DNA of 64,000 nucleotides, from assembly GCF_014639875.1 (NCBI RefSeq), contig NZ_BMGD01000004.1, forward strand, positions 248,001-312,000, in the 5' to 3' direction. Below are positions 53,026 to 62,001 of this stretch, piece by piece. This DNA comes from Blastomonas aquatica. GTDB taxonomy: Bacteria > Pseudomonadota > Alphaproteobacteria > Sphingomonadales > Sphingomonadaceae. How positions within the stretch are numbered: position 1 is the first letter of the stretch; each line of letters opens with the position of its first letter. A program made the position numbers and the translations under genes. The notes below the pieces were generated by a model. That model was not told the origin of the DNA. It made no database searches and saw only the letters and a list, made by a program, of their open reading frames with translations.

Positions 53026-54231
53026 TCAATCGGGACGGACGAACAGGCTGGCCAGCTCCACATGGGTTGACCAACGGAATTGCCCCACCGGCCAAATGGT
53101 GCGCAGATCAAAGCCGCTGTCGCACAACAGCCGGGCATCACGAGCAAAGGTCGCCGGGTTGCAGCTTACGTAGCACAATCGCTTCAGGCTCGATCTGGCG
53201 ATGGCGGCTACCTGGGCTTCGGCACCGGCGCGGGGCGGATCGAGCACCAGCCCGTCGAACCTGTTCAGCATGTCGGGCTGGAGCGGATTGCGGAACAGAT
53301 CGCGATGATCGGCAAACACTGCGAGCTGGCGTGCGTTGGCCGCCTGGGTGAGCGCCAGCACCGGGTCACGCGCGGCTTCGGCAGCATAGACCTTGCGCCC
53401 CGGCTCGCTGAGGTGAAACGCAAAGCTGCCGAGCCCGCAGAAGAGGTCTGCCACCATCCGGCATCCGCTCAACGCCTCCCGAGCAGCCGCCGCCAGCTTC
53501 GCCTCGCCATCCATCGTCGCCTGCAGGAAGCTGGCATGCGGAAAGCGCACTGCGACATCACCGAAGCCCACCGTCACCGGCACTGGCTCATACTGCGTTT
53601 CGGGGCCATAGCCCTGATCGATCGACAGGCGTGCCAGGCCCTGCGACTCGGCAAAGGTCGACAGCAGTTCGTGTTCGCCAAGGCTGGCAGGTTCAAGCCC
53701 GGTGATCAGAACGTCGACGCCCTGATCGATCTCGGCAAGCTCGACCTGCCCTGCAAGCTTGGGTTTTGGCCATTTTGCGATGAGCCCGCGCACCGCCGTC
53801 ATGACGTCAAACAGTCGTGGCGTCATGATTTCGCAGGTACGGATATTCACCAGATCATGGCTGCCCTGCCCTGCAAAACCCAGTGTCACGGCCGATTTCT
53901 GGCGGGTGTAGCGCAGGCTTGCTCGGCGGCGGCTGCGCGGTGGCGACAGATGCACCGGGCGGACATCGTCCACATCGATGCCCTTGGCCAGCAACGGTCC
54001 GGTGACGCGTTCGCGCACGAAATCGGCAAGGGCGACGTCATCGAGGTGCTGCAGGCTGCAGCCGCCGCACGTGCCGAAGTGCGGACATGGCGGTGTGGCG
54101 TGGTGCGGACCGGGGATGACGGTGCCTTCAGACGTCAGGGTATCTCCCGGGGCGGCCCCTGCAGCGTGGCGTCCCGTTGCGGTGACACCATCGCCGCGCG
54201 CGGCCACCCGCACGATCAGATCATCGGTCAA
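53026..54231 (-). CDS. RNA m5U methyltransferase (RlmD/TrmA family)
   Basis: About 401 residues. An N-terminal TRAM-like region is followed by a 4Fe-4S cysteine set (CPHFGTCGGC plus RTCEIM) typical of RlmD-type 23S rRNA uridine-5 methyltransferases. The SAM domain shows VADLFCGLGSFAFHL and LDPPRAGAEAQV, and the catalytic cysteine is in YVSCNPATFARD. The start is TTG at 54231 overlapping the nnr stop by 11 bp; a longer frame to 54366 lies inside nnr. Which uridine it modifies cannot be told from sequence alone. Confidence 0.9.
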   Translation of the reverse strand: MTDDLIVRVAARGDGVTATGRHAAGAAPGDTLTSEGTVIPGPHHATPPCPHFGTCGGCSLQHLDDVALADFVRERVTGPLLAKGIDVDDVRPVHLSPPRSRRRASLRYTRQKSAVTLGFAGQGSHDLVNIRTCEIMTPRLFDVMTAVRGLIAKWPKPKLAGQVELAEIDQGVDVLITGLEPASLGEHELLSTFAESQGLARLSIDQGYGPETQYEPVPVTVGFGDVAVRFPHASFLQATMDGEAKLAAAAREALSGCRMVADLFCGLGSFAFHLSEPGRKVYAAEAARDPVLALTQAANARQLAVFADHRDLFRNPLQPDMLNRFDGLVLDPPRAGAEAQVAAIARSSLKRLCYVSCNPATFARDARLLCDSGFDLRTIWPVGQFRWSTHVELASLFVRPD

Positions 54232-55651
54232 GACAGGACTCCACAGCCAGCGGCAGCGTCTTGGCGAGTTGTCCTGCCGTGAAGGCAGGGCCCGCATAGC
54301 GTGCCGCGCGGTCCTGCAGCCAGACCGCCTCGGCGACCGCATGCAATGCCACGCCGTGATTGGCAAGCCGTGCGGTGATGCATCCCGCCAAGACGTCGCC
54401 GGTTCCTGCCACCGACAGCCAGCTGCAGCGCCGGTCCGCGATGATCACGCGTCCATCGGGCGCGGCGATCACGCTGTCGGCGCCCTTGTAGAGCACGCAG
54501 GCGCGCAAGGCCTTGGCGAGACGGGCCGTGCGAGACGCCTTGTTGGGCGCGTCTGTCGCAACGCTGACAGCCTCAGACAACGCGGTGAACTCGCCGTGGT
54601 GCGGGGTGAGCGCAACCGGGGCTGTACGGTTCGCCAAGCCCTCGCGGCGATTGCCCAGCAAATGCAACGCATCGGCGTCCAGTACCAGCGGATGCGCACA
54701 CGCCATCGCGGCATCAACCAAGGCCTCGGCATCAGCGCCGCGTCCAAGACCCGGCCCCACCAGCACCGCCCCGATGCGCGGATCTGCCAGCGCCGCTGAC
54801 ACCGCTTCAGGTTCGTCCGCGCGCTGCCAGACGATGTCGGCAGGTAGTCCCGCTGGAGCATCTCCCACCCCGAGGATCTTCACGTAACCAGCTCCCGTCC
54901 CCTGAGCCGCTCTCGCAGCCAGCAGAGCCGCACCCACCATTGCCCCTGCGACCACCACCACTAGGCCCCTGCGGTACTTGTGCGACTGGGCATCGGGCGG
55001 AGCGATGGAAGGCTTGCTGATCTGAGTGACCGCGCCATCAGGGACGTCGACACCGATATCAATCAGGCTGACCGCCCCACACGCGCTGGCCACCGGCTCG
55101 AGCAAGTGCGCGTATTTGAACGCGCCCAACGCCAGCACATGATCGAAATGAAGCGGGTCGTTGAGCCAGATCGCCTGGTCAGCGTCTGCACCGCTGGGCA
55201 GATCGACCGCGAAGCTGCGGCTTGCCTTCTTGATCAGCGACGAAAACACACGCCACACCGCGTCGTCGATCGAGCGGGTCAATCCGCTGCCGAACAGGCA
55301 GTCGACCACCTGCGGGTGCGCGTTCGCATCGGCCAAAGCGATCACTTCACCCTGATACCGGGCCCCTGCGTGACGCGCGGCATCGGTACGCGGTTCGGTC
55401 AAGGCGGCAACGGTAACCGGGACGCCCTTCTGACCCAAAAACTGTGCGAGTACATAACCATCCCCGCCGTTGTTACCAGGCCCGCACAGTACAAGCGTGG
55501 GCGTGTTGCCACCAAGCCGCCAGATCATCTCCCCCGCAGCCTCGCCAGCGCGCCGCATCAGTGCATCGACCGAGACGCCGGTATCAAAGACCGCCTGCTC
55601 GGCCGCGACCATTTGTGCGACCGTCAGGACGGGGGCGTTCGTGTCAGCCAC
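54221..55651 (-). CDS. nnr: Bifunctional NAD(P)H-hydrate epimerase / ADP-dependent dehydratase
   Basis: Repairs hydrated NADH and NADPH. About 476 residues with both domains: the N-terminal YjeF epimerase (GPGNNGGDGYVLAQFL, CLFGSGLTRSI, DLPSGADADQA) and the C-terminal ribokinase-like dehydratase (GPGLGRGADAEALVD, LTPHHGEFTAL, VAGTGDVLAGCI). The start is probably GTG at 55651, inside the stop region of the lipoprotein gene. Its own stop overlaps the methyltransferase start, forming a chain of overlapping genes. Confidence 0.94.
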   Translation of the reverse strand: MADTNAPVLTVAQMVAAEQAVFDTGVSVDALMRRAGEAAGEMIWRLGGNTPTLVLCGPGNNGGDGYVLAQFLGQKGVPVTVAALTEPRTDAARHAGARYQGEVIALADANAHPQVVDCLFGSGLTRSIDDAVWRVFSSLIKKASRSFAVDLPSGADADQAIWLNDPLHFDHVLALGAFKYAHLLEPVASACGAVSLIDIGVDVPDGAVTQISKPSIAPPDAQSHKYRRGLVVVVAGAMVGAALLAARAAQGTGAGYVKILGVGDAPAGLPADIVWQRADEPEAVSAALADPRIGAVLVGPGLGRGADAEALVDAAMACAHPLVLDADALHLLGNRREGLANRTAPVALTPHHGEFTALSEAVSVATDAPNKASRTARLAKALRACVLYKGADSVIAAPDGRVIIADRRCSWLSVAGTGDVLAGCITARLANHGVALHAVAEAVWLQDRAARYAGPAFTAGQLAKTLPLAVESCLDR

Positions 55652-56027
55652 CGCCAATCCCGGGCTTCACCGTTGCGGGCAACCGGTAGCGATCGCCGCC
55701 CACCGAAAGCTGGATCCGGCCATCGGACAGCGGGGTTACCACCGCCTCTTCGGATCCATCCGCAGAAACAAGCCCGCGACCGTCGCTGACGATTTCGAAT
55801 CGGCGAAATCCGCCATCGGGATGCCGCATGACCAGTTCACGCCTGTCGCCATTCTGGACCCGCTCGGCATCGCACTGCTCGGTAAACTCGGTCTCGTCGC
55901 CGAGTGCGCACGCGATGCGGTTCTCTTCGCCCCCAGTGAGCGAGTCGGATTCAGATGACACGTTACCCGAGCATCCCGCCAAAATGACGGTCGCAATGAG
56001 CAGCGAAAAAGGATCAGATGTCCGCAT
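55644..56027 (-). CDS. Small lipoprotein of unknown function
   Basis: About 127 residues. A short signal sequence ends in the lipobox LAGC ([15 protein letters not shown]), so the mature protein should be lipid-anchored. The remainder is soluble and contains a small beta-rich stretch ([40 protein letters not shown]) and two further cysteines. The start ATG at 56027 overlaps the ilvD stop; another ATG lies at 56033. The 3' end overlaps nnr. No function is recognisable. Confidence 0.8.
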   Translation of the reverse strand: MRTSDPFSLLIATVILAGCSGNVSSESDSLTGGEENRIACALGDETEFTEQCDAERVQNGDRRELVMRHPDGGFRRFEIVSDGRGLVSADGSEEAVVTPLSDGRIQLSVGGDRYRLPATVKPGIGGG

Positions 56028-57738
56028 AAACATGTCGCTCCGCCTTGGCGCCGGGATGCGTGAGCGCACCCTTGCTCGCAGGTCCCACATTCTGGGCGTA
56101 GCGCCACAGCGCACCCGATTGATAATCGTTGGTGCGCGGCTGCCAGGCCTTGCGTCGTTCGGCCAGGACAGCGTCCTCGACCAGCAGGTCGATCGTACCC
56201 GCCTCGGCATCAATCGCGATGATGTCGCCATCTTCAACCAGAGCGATCGGGCCGCCATCGGCTGCTTCAGGCCCGACATGGCCGATACAGAAGCCGCGCG
56301 TCCCGCCCGAGAAGCGTCCGTCGGTGATCAATGCGACGCTCTCGCCCATGCCCTGGCCATACAGCGCGGCGGTGGTCGACAGCATCTCGCGCATTCCGGG
56401 GCCGCCCTTGGGTCCTTCATAGCGGATGACGATGACCGAGCCTTCCTTGATCTGCCGTGCCTCGACCGCCGCAAAGCAGTCTTCCTCACAATCGAACACC
56501 TGCGCCGGGCCGGTGAACTGCAGCCGCGCCATCCCGGCAACCTTGACGATCGCGCCATCGGGAGCCAGCGACCCCTTCAGCCCGACGACGCCCCCGGTGG
56601 GGCTGAGCGGCGTCTTGACGTCATAGATGACCTTCTGGTCAGGGTTCCAGGTCACCTCGTCGATGTTCTCGCCCAGAGTCTTGCCGGTCACGGTCATGCA
56701 GTTGCCATGCAGCAGACCGTTCGCAAGCATCGTCTTCATCAGCATGTAGACGCCGCCCGCTTCATGCATGTCCTTGGCGACATACCGGCCGCCGGGCTTG
56801 AGATCGGCGATATATGGCGTCGACTTGAACATTTCGGCGACGTCGAACAGGTCGAACTCGATCCCTGCTTCGCTCGCCATCGCCGGGAGATGCAGCGCAC
56901 CATTGGTCGAGCCACCGGTGGCCGCGACAACTCTTGCAGCGTTTTCAAAAGCTTCACGGGTACAGATGTCACGCGGCCTGATGTTGCGCGCGAGCAGCTC
57001 CATCACCTGGGCGCCTGCTGCCGTCGCGATTTCCGCGCGGGTCTGGTAGGGTGCGGGCACCATGTTGCTGTTGGGCAGCGAAAGCCCGATCGCCTCGCCA
57101 ACACAGGCCATGGTGTTGGCGGTAAACTGGCCGCCACATGCGCCGTGCCCGGGGCAAGCGACCTTCTCGAGCGCGATCAGATCCTTGAGCGGACAGTTGC
57201 CTGCCGCATGCTGGCCGACCGCCTCAAACACATCGACGACGGTGACATCCTTGCCGCCGTAATGGCCGGGTAGGATCGATCCGCCATAAACGAAGATCGA
57301 CGGCACGTTGAGACGGAGCATCGCCATCATCATTCCAGGCAGCGATTTGTCGCACCCGGCAAAACCGACCAACGCATCGTAGCAATGTCCGCGGACCGAC
57401 AGCTCGACCGAATCTGCGATAACCTCACGGCTGACCAATGAGCTTTTCATGCCTTGGTGACCCATCGCGATGCCGTCGGTGACGGTGATGGTGTTGAACC
57501 GGCGCGGCATACCGCCCGCTGCATTGACGCCATCGCGGCAGACATCGGCCTGTGCATTCAAGGTGGTGTTGCACGGCGCGCTGTCGTTGCCCGCGCTGGC
57601 GATCCCGACGAAGGGCCGTGCGATCTCTTCCTCGGTCAACCCCATGGCGTAATAATAGCTGCGGTGCGGCGCGCGTTCCGGTCCGACCGAGACGTGGCGG
57701 CTGGGCAGTTTCGACTTATCGAACGAATGTGTCATCAT
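56014..57738 (-). CDS. ilvD: Dihydroxy-acid dehydratase
   Basis: An iron-sulfur enzyme of valine, isoleucine and pantothenate synthesis. About 574 residues from ATG-ATG at 57738/57735, after an AAAGG ribosome site. Cluster cysteines lie in [25 protein letters not shown] and [16 protein letters not shown]; the C-terminal domain has [21 protein letters not shown]. The length and motifs fit the IlvD rather than sugar-acid dehydratase group. The amidohydrolase-like gene is 41 bp upstream. Confidence 0.95.
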   Translation of the reverse strand: MMTHSFDKSKLPSRHVSVGPERAPHRSYYYAMGLTEEEIARPFVGIASAGNDSAPCNTTLNAQADVCRDGVNAAGGMPRRFNTITVTDGIAMGHQGMKSSLVSREVIADSVELSVRGHCYDALVGFAGCDKSLPGMMMAMLRLNVPSIFVYGGSILPGHYGGKDVTVVDVFEAVGQHAAGNCPLKDLIALEKVACPGHGACGGQFTANTMACVGEAIGLSLPNSNMVPAPYQTRAEIATAAGAQVMELLARNIRPRDICTREAFENAARVVAATGGSTNGALHLPAMASEAGIEFDLFDVAEMFKSTPYIADLKPGGRYVAKDMHEAGGVYMLMKTMLANGLLHGNCMTVTGKTLGENIDEVTWNPDQKVIYDVKTPLSPTGGVVGLKGSLAPDGAIVKVAGMARLQFTGPAQVFDCEEDCFAAVEARQIKEGSVIVIRYEGPKGGPGMREMLSTTAALYGQGMGESVALITDGRFSGGTRGFCIGHVGPEAADGGPIALVEDGDIIAIDAEAGTIDLLVEDAVLAERRKAWQPRTNDYQSGALWRYAQNVGPASKGALTHPGAKAERHVYADI

Positions 57739-57779
57739 GAGGCCTTTCTTTGGTGGCGCTCTTTCCAAAATCGCAGCCG

Positions 57780-58514
57780 TTACGCAAGTCTGTTGCTGCA
57801 GGCGAGCAAAACGGGCGCGAGCAGAGTCATCATCCGCTGCGCGCCCGCATCATCTCCGACAAGATCCTGTCGCATCTCGACCCCCAGATAGGGTATCCCG
57901 CGCGCCTCGCCGTGCAGGTTCATCGTCGCATTGAGCACGGTGCCCGAATAGGGCAGCTGATCACCGACCAACAGTCCCGTGCCGTTCAGCATCTCGATGG
58001 CAATCTGTGCGGCGCGATCATCCTTGTTGTAGAGGATACCCACGTCCCAGGGGCGCTGCTCCGCAGGTCGGGAAGCCAGCCGCGGTGTGAAGCTGTGCAG
58101 TGACAGGATAAAAGGGCGTTCGATCGCATCGAGCGTGCAACTCACTGCGGCGTGGTAAGGCCGGTGATACCGCGCGAGCCGTGCTTCGGCATCGACTTCC
58201 ATATTGCCGGGTATCGAAACGCCGTCACTGATCGTCGGGATCAGGCCTGGTGCATCCTCCTCACGGTTGAAGTCGATTACCAGCCGCGACACGTTGGCGA
58301 GCACTGCGCCGCAGCCCAATGATGCGCACAGCGCGCGGGTGACGCTCGCTACACCGATATCGATCGCGATGTGTTTTTCGAGGTCCTGAGGGCCGATGCC
58401 GAGATTGATCCTGTCGGGCACCTGGTTGCTGGCATGGTCGGCGACGATCAGGATGTTTGCGCCTGCCGCTGCAGGCTGATGCCCAATGATCTCATAAGGC
58501 AAGAAGCCGTTCAT
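57780..58514 (-). CDS. N-formylglutamate amidohydrolase-like protein
   Basis: About 244 residues. The block [18 protein letters not shown] near the N terminus and [34 protein letters not shown] and [10 protein letters not shown] are characteristic of the N-formylglutamate amidohydrolase family, metal-dependent enzymes mostly of histidine degradation. No other hut genes are present here, so the substrate may differ. The ATG at 58514 overlaps the ispE stop (ATGA). Confidence 0.85.
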   Translation of the reverse strand: MNGFLPYEIIGHQPAAAGANILIVADHASNQVPDRINLGIGPQDLEKHIAIDIGVASVTRALCASLGCGAVLANVSRLVIDFNREEDAPGLIPTISDGVSIPGNMEVDAEARLARYHRPYHAAVSCTLDAIERPFILSLHSFTPRLASRPAEQRPWDVGILYNKDDRAAQIAIEMLNGTGLLVGDQLPYSGTVLNATMNLHGEARGIPYLGVEMRQDLVGDDAGAQRMMTLLAPVLLACSNRLA

Positions 58515-59401
58515 CGCAGTGATCCACACATCGTCCACCAATCGGGATATGCGCGCGCGATGGCACGCTGGGCCGCTTCAGCGGCAGCGGTCGTCTCGAA
58601 CAGGGCGAAACAGGTCGCCCCGCTCCCCGACATCCGTGCGAGTTCGACACCGGACTGGATCGCCAGCACATCGAGCACTGCACCAATTTCAGGCATCAGT
58701 ACGCGCGCCGAAGGTTCGAGGTCATTTCGCCCCTCGGTGATAATCGCTCGCAGGCTGGAACTGTCCAGCGCGCCGCGGTCATACTGGTCCCAGCCCTTGA
58801 ACACCGGCGCCGTGCCCAACGGAACGCCCGGGTTGACCAGCAGGATGGGCGCACTCGACAGACCGGCGAGTTCGAGCGGCTGCAACGCCTCGCCGCGACC
58901 TTCTACCCGGAGTGTCCGGCTGATCACGCACGCCGGGATGTCGGATCCCAGGCTCTCTGCAATCACGCACAAAGCCGAATCGTCGAGGCGGCAGTCCCAA
59001 AGCCTGTTGAGCAGCCGCAGCGCAGCCGCAGCATCGGCCGACCCACCGCCAATTCCCGAAGCGACCGGAAGGTTCTTGGTGAGGTAAAGGCTGGCGCCCC
59101 AATGCGGCAGGGGATCTTGCGACCCCCCTTCCGAGTTTCCGAGCGAAGTCGAGGGACAGACGCAGTGGGCAAGTTCGAGCGCAGCGCGAAGCACCAGATT
59201 GCTCGGCCCGTCATCCAACCCAGCCGCAAATGGCCCGTCGATCTTCAGCGTCAGCGCGCCATCATCTCGCCGCTCGGCCCGCAAGACATCGCCGTCATCG
59301 ACAAAAGCAAACAGGCTCTCGATTGCATGATAGCCATCCTCGCGCCGCCGCCGGACATGCAGCGCGAGGTTGACCTTGGCAAAGGCGGTTTCAATCAGCA
59401 C
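58511..59401 (-). CDS. ispE: 4-diphosphocytidyl-2-C-methyl-D-erythritol kinase
   Basis: A GHMP kinase of the MEP isoprenoid pathway. Substrate region AFAKVNLALHVRRRREDGYH, ATP loop PVASGIGGGSADAAAALRLL and C-terminal SGSGATCFALF are all present. The start is ambiguous: homologues begin at (V)LIETAFAKVNLAL, so GTG at 59401 is chosen; ATG at 59452 (TGATG overlap with ETF-QO) would add 17 residues encoded by a palindromic repeat. An extra stretch of about 20 residues before the ATP loop (CPSTSLGNSEGGSQDPL) matches a dispersed repeat and is not expected in the family. Confidence 0.92.
   Translation of the reverse strand: MLIETAFAKVNLALHVRRRREDGYHAIESLFAFVDDGDVLRAERRDDGALTLKIDGPFAAGLDDGPSNLVLRAALELAHCVCPSTSLGNSEGGSQDPLPHWGASLYLTKNLPVASGIGGGSADAAAALRLLNRLWDCRLDDSALCVIAESLGSDIPACVISRTLRVEGRGEALQPLELAGLSSAPILLVNPGVPLGTAPVFKGWDQYDRGALDSSSLRAIITEGRNDLEPSARVLMPEIGAVLDVLAIQSGVELARMSGSGATCFALFETTAAAEAAQRAIARAYPDWWTMCGSLR
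59126..59160 (-). repeat. Repeat-derived insertion inside ispE
   Basis: The coding strand carries TCCCTCGACTTCGCTCGG, nearly identical to the right arm of the intergenic repeat at 15644-15660. It adds an in-frame stretch (PSTSLGNSEG) between conserved blocks of IspE. Confidence 0.6.
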
Positions 59402-59417
59402 GGAGGTCCCGTCGCTC

Positions 59418-59444
59418 AAATCCTCCCCGGCGAGGGGAGGATTT
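59418..59444. repeat. Perfect hairpin at the ETF-QO/ispE junction
   Basis: AAATCCTCCCC and GGGGAGGATTT are perfect 11-bp arms with a 5-base loop. It lies between the two candidate ispE starts and would encode NPPLAGEDL if translated, so it is more likely an untranslated intergenic repeat. Confidence 0.75.
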
Positions 59445-59451
59445 TGTGGCA

Positions 59452-61104
59452 TCACATGTTCGGATAGTTGGGCCCGCCGCCGCCTTCAGGCACCACCCAG
59501 TTGATGTTCTGGCTCATTTCCTTGATGTCGCAGGTCTTGCAATGGACGCAATTCTGCGCGTTGATCTGGAAGCGGGGGTTGCCCTCTTCCTCGCCGACGA
59601 TCTCGTAAACCCCGGCGGGGCAATACCGCTGCGCCGGCTCGTCGTACAACGGCAGGTTGTACGTCACCGGCAGCGATTCATCCTTGAGCTTCAGATGGAC
59701 CGGCTGGTCCTCCTCGTGGTTGGTGTTCGACAGGAACACCGACGACAGCCGGTCGAAGGTGATGACACCATCGGGCTTGGGATAATCGATCGGCTTGTAG
59801 AGGTCAGCACGGCCCATGTGCTTGTAATCGGGATCGTGCTTCATCGTGAACGGCAGACCGATACCCAGGTTGCGCATCCACATATCGATGCCGCCCAGGA
59901 CTGTCCCCATCGTGCCGCCGAACTTGTCGACGCAAGGCTCGACATTCTTGACCAGCTTCAGCTCCTCGGCGATCCAGCTGTTGTTGAGGTTTTCCTGATA
60001 GTCCACCAGTTCATCCGAGCTGCGATCGGCCTGGATAGCGCGGAAAGCGCTTTCAGCGGCCAGCATCCCCGATTTCATGGCGGTGTGGCTGCCCTTGATG
60101 CGGGGCACGTTGACGAAGCCCGCGCTGCATCCGATCAGAGCACCACCCGGGAACGCCAGTTTGGGCACCGACTGCCAGCCACCCTCGTTGATCGCGCGCG
60201 CGCCGTACGAAACGCGCTTGCCGCCTTCGAGGATTGCGCGGATTTCGGGATGCAGCTTCCATCGCTGAAATTCGTGGAACGGCGAAAGATGCGGGTTCTG
60301 ATAGGACAATGCGACGACGAAGCCCAAGGCCACCTGCCCGTTGGCCTGATGATACAGAAAACCACCGCCCCAGGCATCATCGAGCGGCCAGCCCTGGGTG
60401 TGGATCACCCGGCCCGGGACATGCTTCTTGGGATCGATGTCCCACAGTTCCTTAAGGCCAATACCATAAGTTTGCGGCTCGCAATTGGCCTCAAGATCGA
60501 ACTGACGCTTGAGGATCTTGGTCAGGTGTCCGCGCGCGCCCTCGGCGAAGAAGGTGTACCGTGCATGCAGTTCGAGCCCGGGAGTGTAATCCGCCTTGTG
60601 CTCGCCATCCTTGCCGACGCCCATGTCGCCGGTGGCGACCCCCTTGATCGAGCCATCTTCGTTGTACAGGATCTCGGCAGCGGCAAAGCCCGGGAAAATC
60701 TGAACTTCGAGCTCTTCGGCCTTTTCGGCGAGCCAGCGACACATATTGCCAAGGCTGCCGGTATAGGTGCCCTTGTTGTGCATGAAGCCTGGCGTCGTGA
60801 TGTGCGGGATCGCGAATTTCGACGTCTTGCTGAGCACCCAGTGGTGGTTTTCGGTCACCGGGGTATCGGCCATCGGGCAGCCCTGCTCGCGCCAGTCGGG
60901 GATAAGTTCATCGAGCGCGCGCGGATCGACCACCGCGCCCGACAGGATATGCGCGCCGACTTCAGAACCTTTCTCGATCACGCAGACTTCGATTTCCGCG
61001 TTGTTCTCCGCCGCCAGCTGTTTGAGCCGGATCGCCGCAGCAAGGCCAGCAGGGCCTGCGCCGACAATCACGACGTCAAAAGGCATGGATTCGCGTTCAC
61101 TCAT
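59452..61104 (-). CDS. Electron-transfer flavoprotein:ubiquinone oxidoreductase
   Basis: A membrane-associated iron-sulfur flavoprotein that passes electrons from acyl-CoA dehydrogenases, via ETF, to ubiquinone. About 550 residues from the ATG at 61104 (MSERESMPFD). The FAD motif is VVIVGAGPAGLAAAIRL; a central quinone-binding hydrophobic stretch follows (LIGCSAGFVNVPRIKGSHTA). The C-terminal 4Fe-4S set is CPAGVYE plus CVHCKTCDI. The residues and length fit the family closely. It links to acyl-CoA catabolism elsewhere in the window. It is divergent from the glycosylase-like gene. Confidence 0.96.
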   Translation of the reverse strand: MSERESMPFDVVIVGAGPAGLAAAIRLKQLAAENNAEIEVCVIEKGSEVGAHILSGAVVDPRALDELIPDWREQGCPMADTPVTENHHWVLSKTSKFAIPHITTPGFMHNKGTYTGSLGNMCRWLAEKAEELEVQIFPGFAAAEILYNEDGSIKGVATGDMGVGKDGEHKADYTPGLELHARYTFFAEGARGHLTKILKRQFDLEANCEPQTYGIGLKELWDIDPKKHVPGRVIHTQGWPLDDAWGGGFLYHQANGQVALGFVVALSYQNPHLSPFHEFQRWKLHPEIRAILEGGKRVSYGARAINEGGWQSVPKLAFPGGALIGCSAGFVNVPRIKGSHTAMKSGMLAAESAFRAIQADRSSDELVDYQENLNNSWIAEELKLVKNVEPCVDKFGGTMGTVLGGIDMWMRNLGIGLPFTMKHDPDYKHMGRADLYKPIDYPKPDGVITFDRLSSVFLSNTNHEEDQPVHLKLKDESLPVTYNLPLYDEPAQRYCPAGVYEIVGEEEGNPRFQINAQNCVHCKTCDIKEMSQNINWVVPEGGGGPNYPNM

Positions 61105-61217
61105 TATTCGTTCCCCGTTGCTCAGGACCAGTCCTATGCCATATGGGTAGCCTGCATGGATCTGTCCAATCACTCCAATAGCCCCGCGCGTGCCAAGTCA
61201 ACCCGCTTTGGCGTCGT

Positions 61218-61997
61218 ATGGTGCTGGCTGCGATGAACAGCGACATCAAGCTGGCGCAGAGTCTTGTCGACTGGTGGCAGATTGCCGGAGTCACATGGGA
61301 CTTCCACGACACCCCCAACGACTGGTTAGCGGATGATCCGTTGCCAGCCGCGCGAAGCACAGGCGTGCCGCGGTCGGATATGCCGGCCCAGCCCAAGCCT
61401 TTGCTACCCGCCGCTACGGTTGCCAAGGTTGCGCCACCTCCTGTCGCCGAACTGATACTGCCCGAGGACCTTGCCGCATTTCAGCAAGCATGGCGCGAAG
61501 GTACGCTGGGATTGGATGGCGGTGACGGCGTGTATCTTGCACCGTCCGGACCAAAGCGGCCCAGACTGATGGTCGTCACCGCCTCACCCGAGCGCGATGA
61601 CCGCGAAACCGTATTGTCCGGAATTGCCGGAACGCTGATCGACAATATCGCGCGTGCTGCCGGGTTCGCGCCGGACAGCATCTATCGCGGATCGTTCTTT
61701 CCCCGCCTGGTGCTCGACAGCCGCGCGGCGGCCGAACATGTCGATCACTGGCGGCGCATCACGCTCCACCATATCGGCCTGGTCAAGCCCGAAATGCTCG
61801 TGGTTGCAGGCGGAGAGACCGCCAGAGCGCTGCTAGGCCACGATCCATCGCAAAAGCCACCCATTTTACATTTTCTTAACCATGGTGGCCGGACAATCAA
61901 GGTCATCGTCATGCGCAAACCCGGCCTGATGCTCCATCGCATCGTGCAGGAAAAGGCTATGGCCTGGCAAAGCTGGCAATTGCTGCTTGTGGAGTAG
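61218..61997 (+). CDS. Uracil-DNA glycosylase superfamily-like protein with degenerate active site
   Basis: Up to 259 residues (ATG at 61218 or 61233). The C-terminal 160 residues follow the family 4 UDG fold: IAGTLIDNIARAAGFAPDSIY aligns with the GPAG loop region, and HIGLVKPEMLVVAGGETARALLG with its conserved strand. The catalytic motif GEAPGxxED is replaced by TASPERDD, the N-loop by GSFFPRLVLD, and the HPAxLL motif by RKPGLMLHR. The protein may be inactive on uracil or act in another role. The long N-terminal Pro/Ala stretch is a linker. The lytic transglycosylase starts 5 bp after its stop. Confidence 0.75.
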   Translation: MVLAAMNSDIKLAQSLVDWWQIAGVTWDFHDTPNDWLADDPLPAARSTGVPRSDMPAQPKPLLPAATVAKVAPPPVAELILPEDLAAFQQAWREGTLGLDGGDGVYLAPSGPKRPRLMVVTASPERDDRETVLSGIAGTLIDNIARAAGFAPDSIYRGSFFPRLVLDSRAAAEHVDHWRRITLHHIGLVKPEMLVVAGGETARALLGHDPSQKPPILHFLNHGGRTIKVIVMRKPGLMLHRIVQEKAMAWQSWQLLLVE

Positions 61998-62001
61998 AAC
62001 G

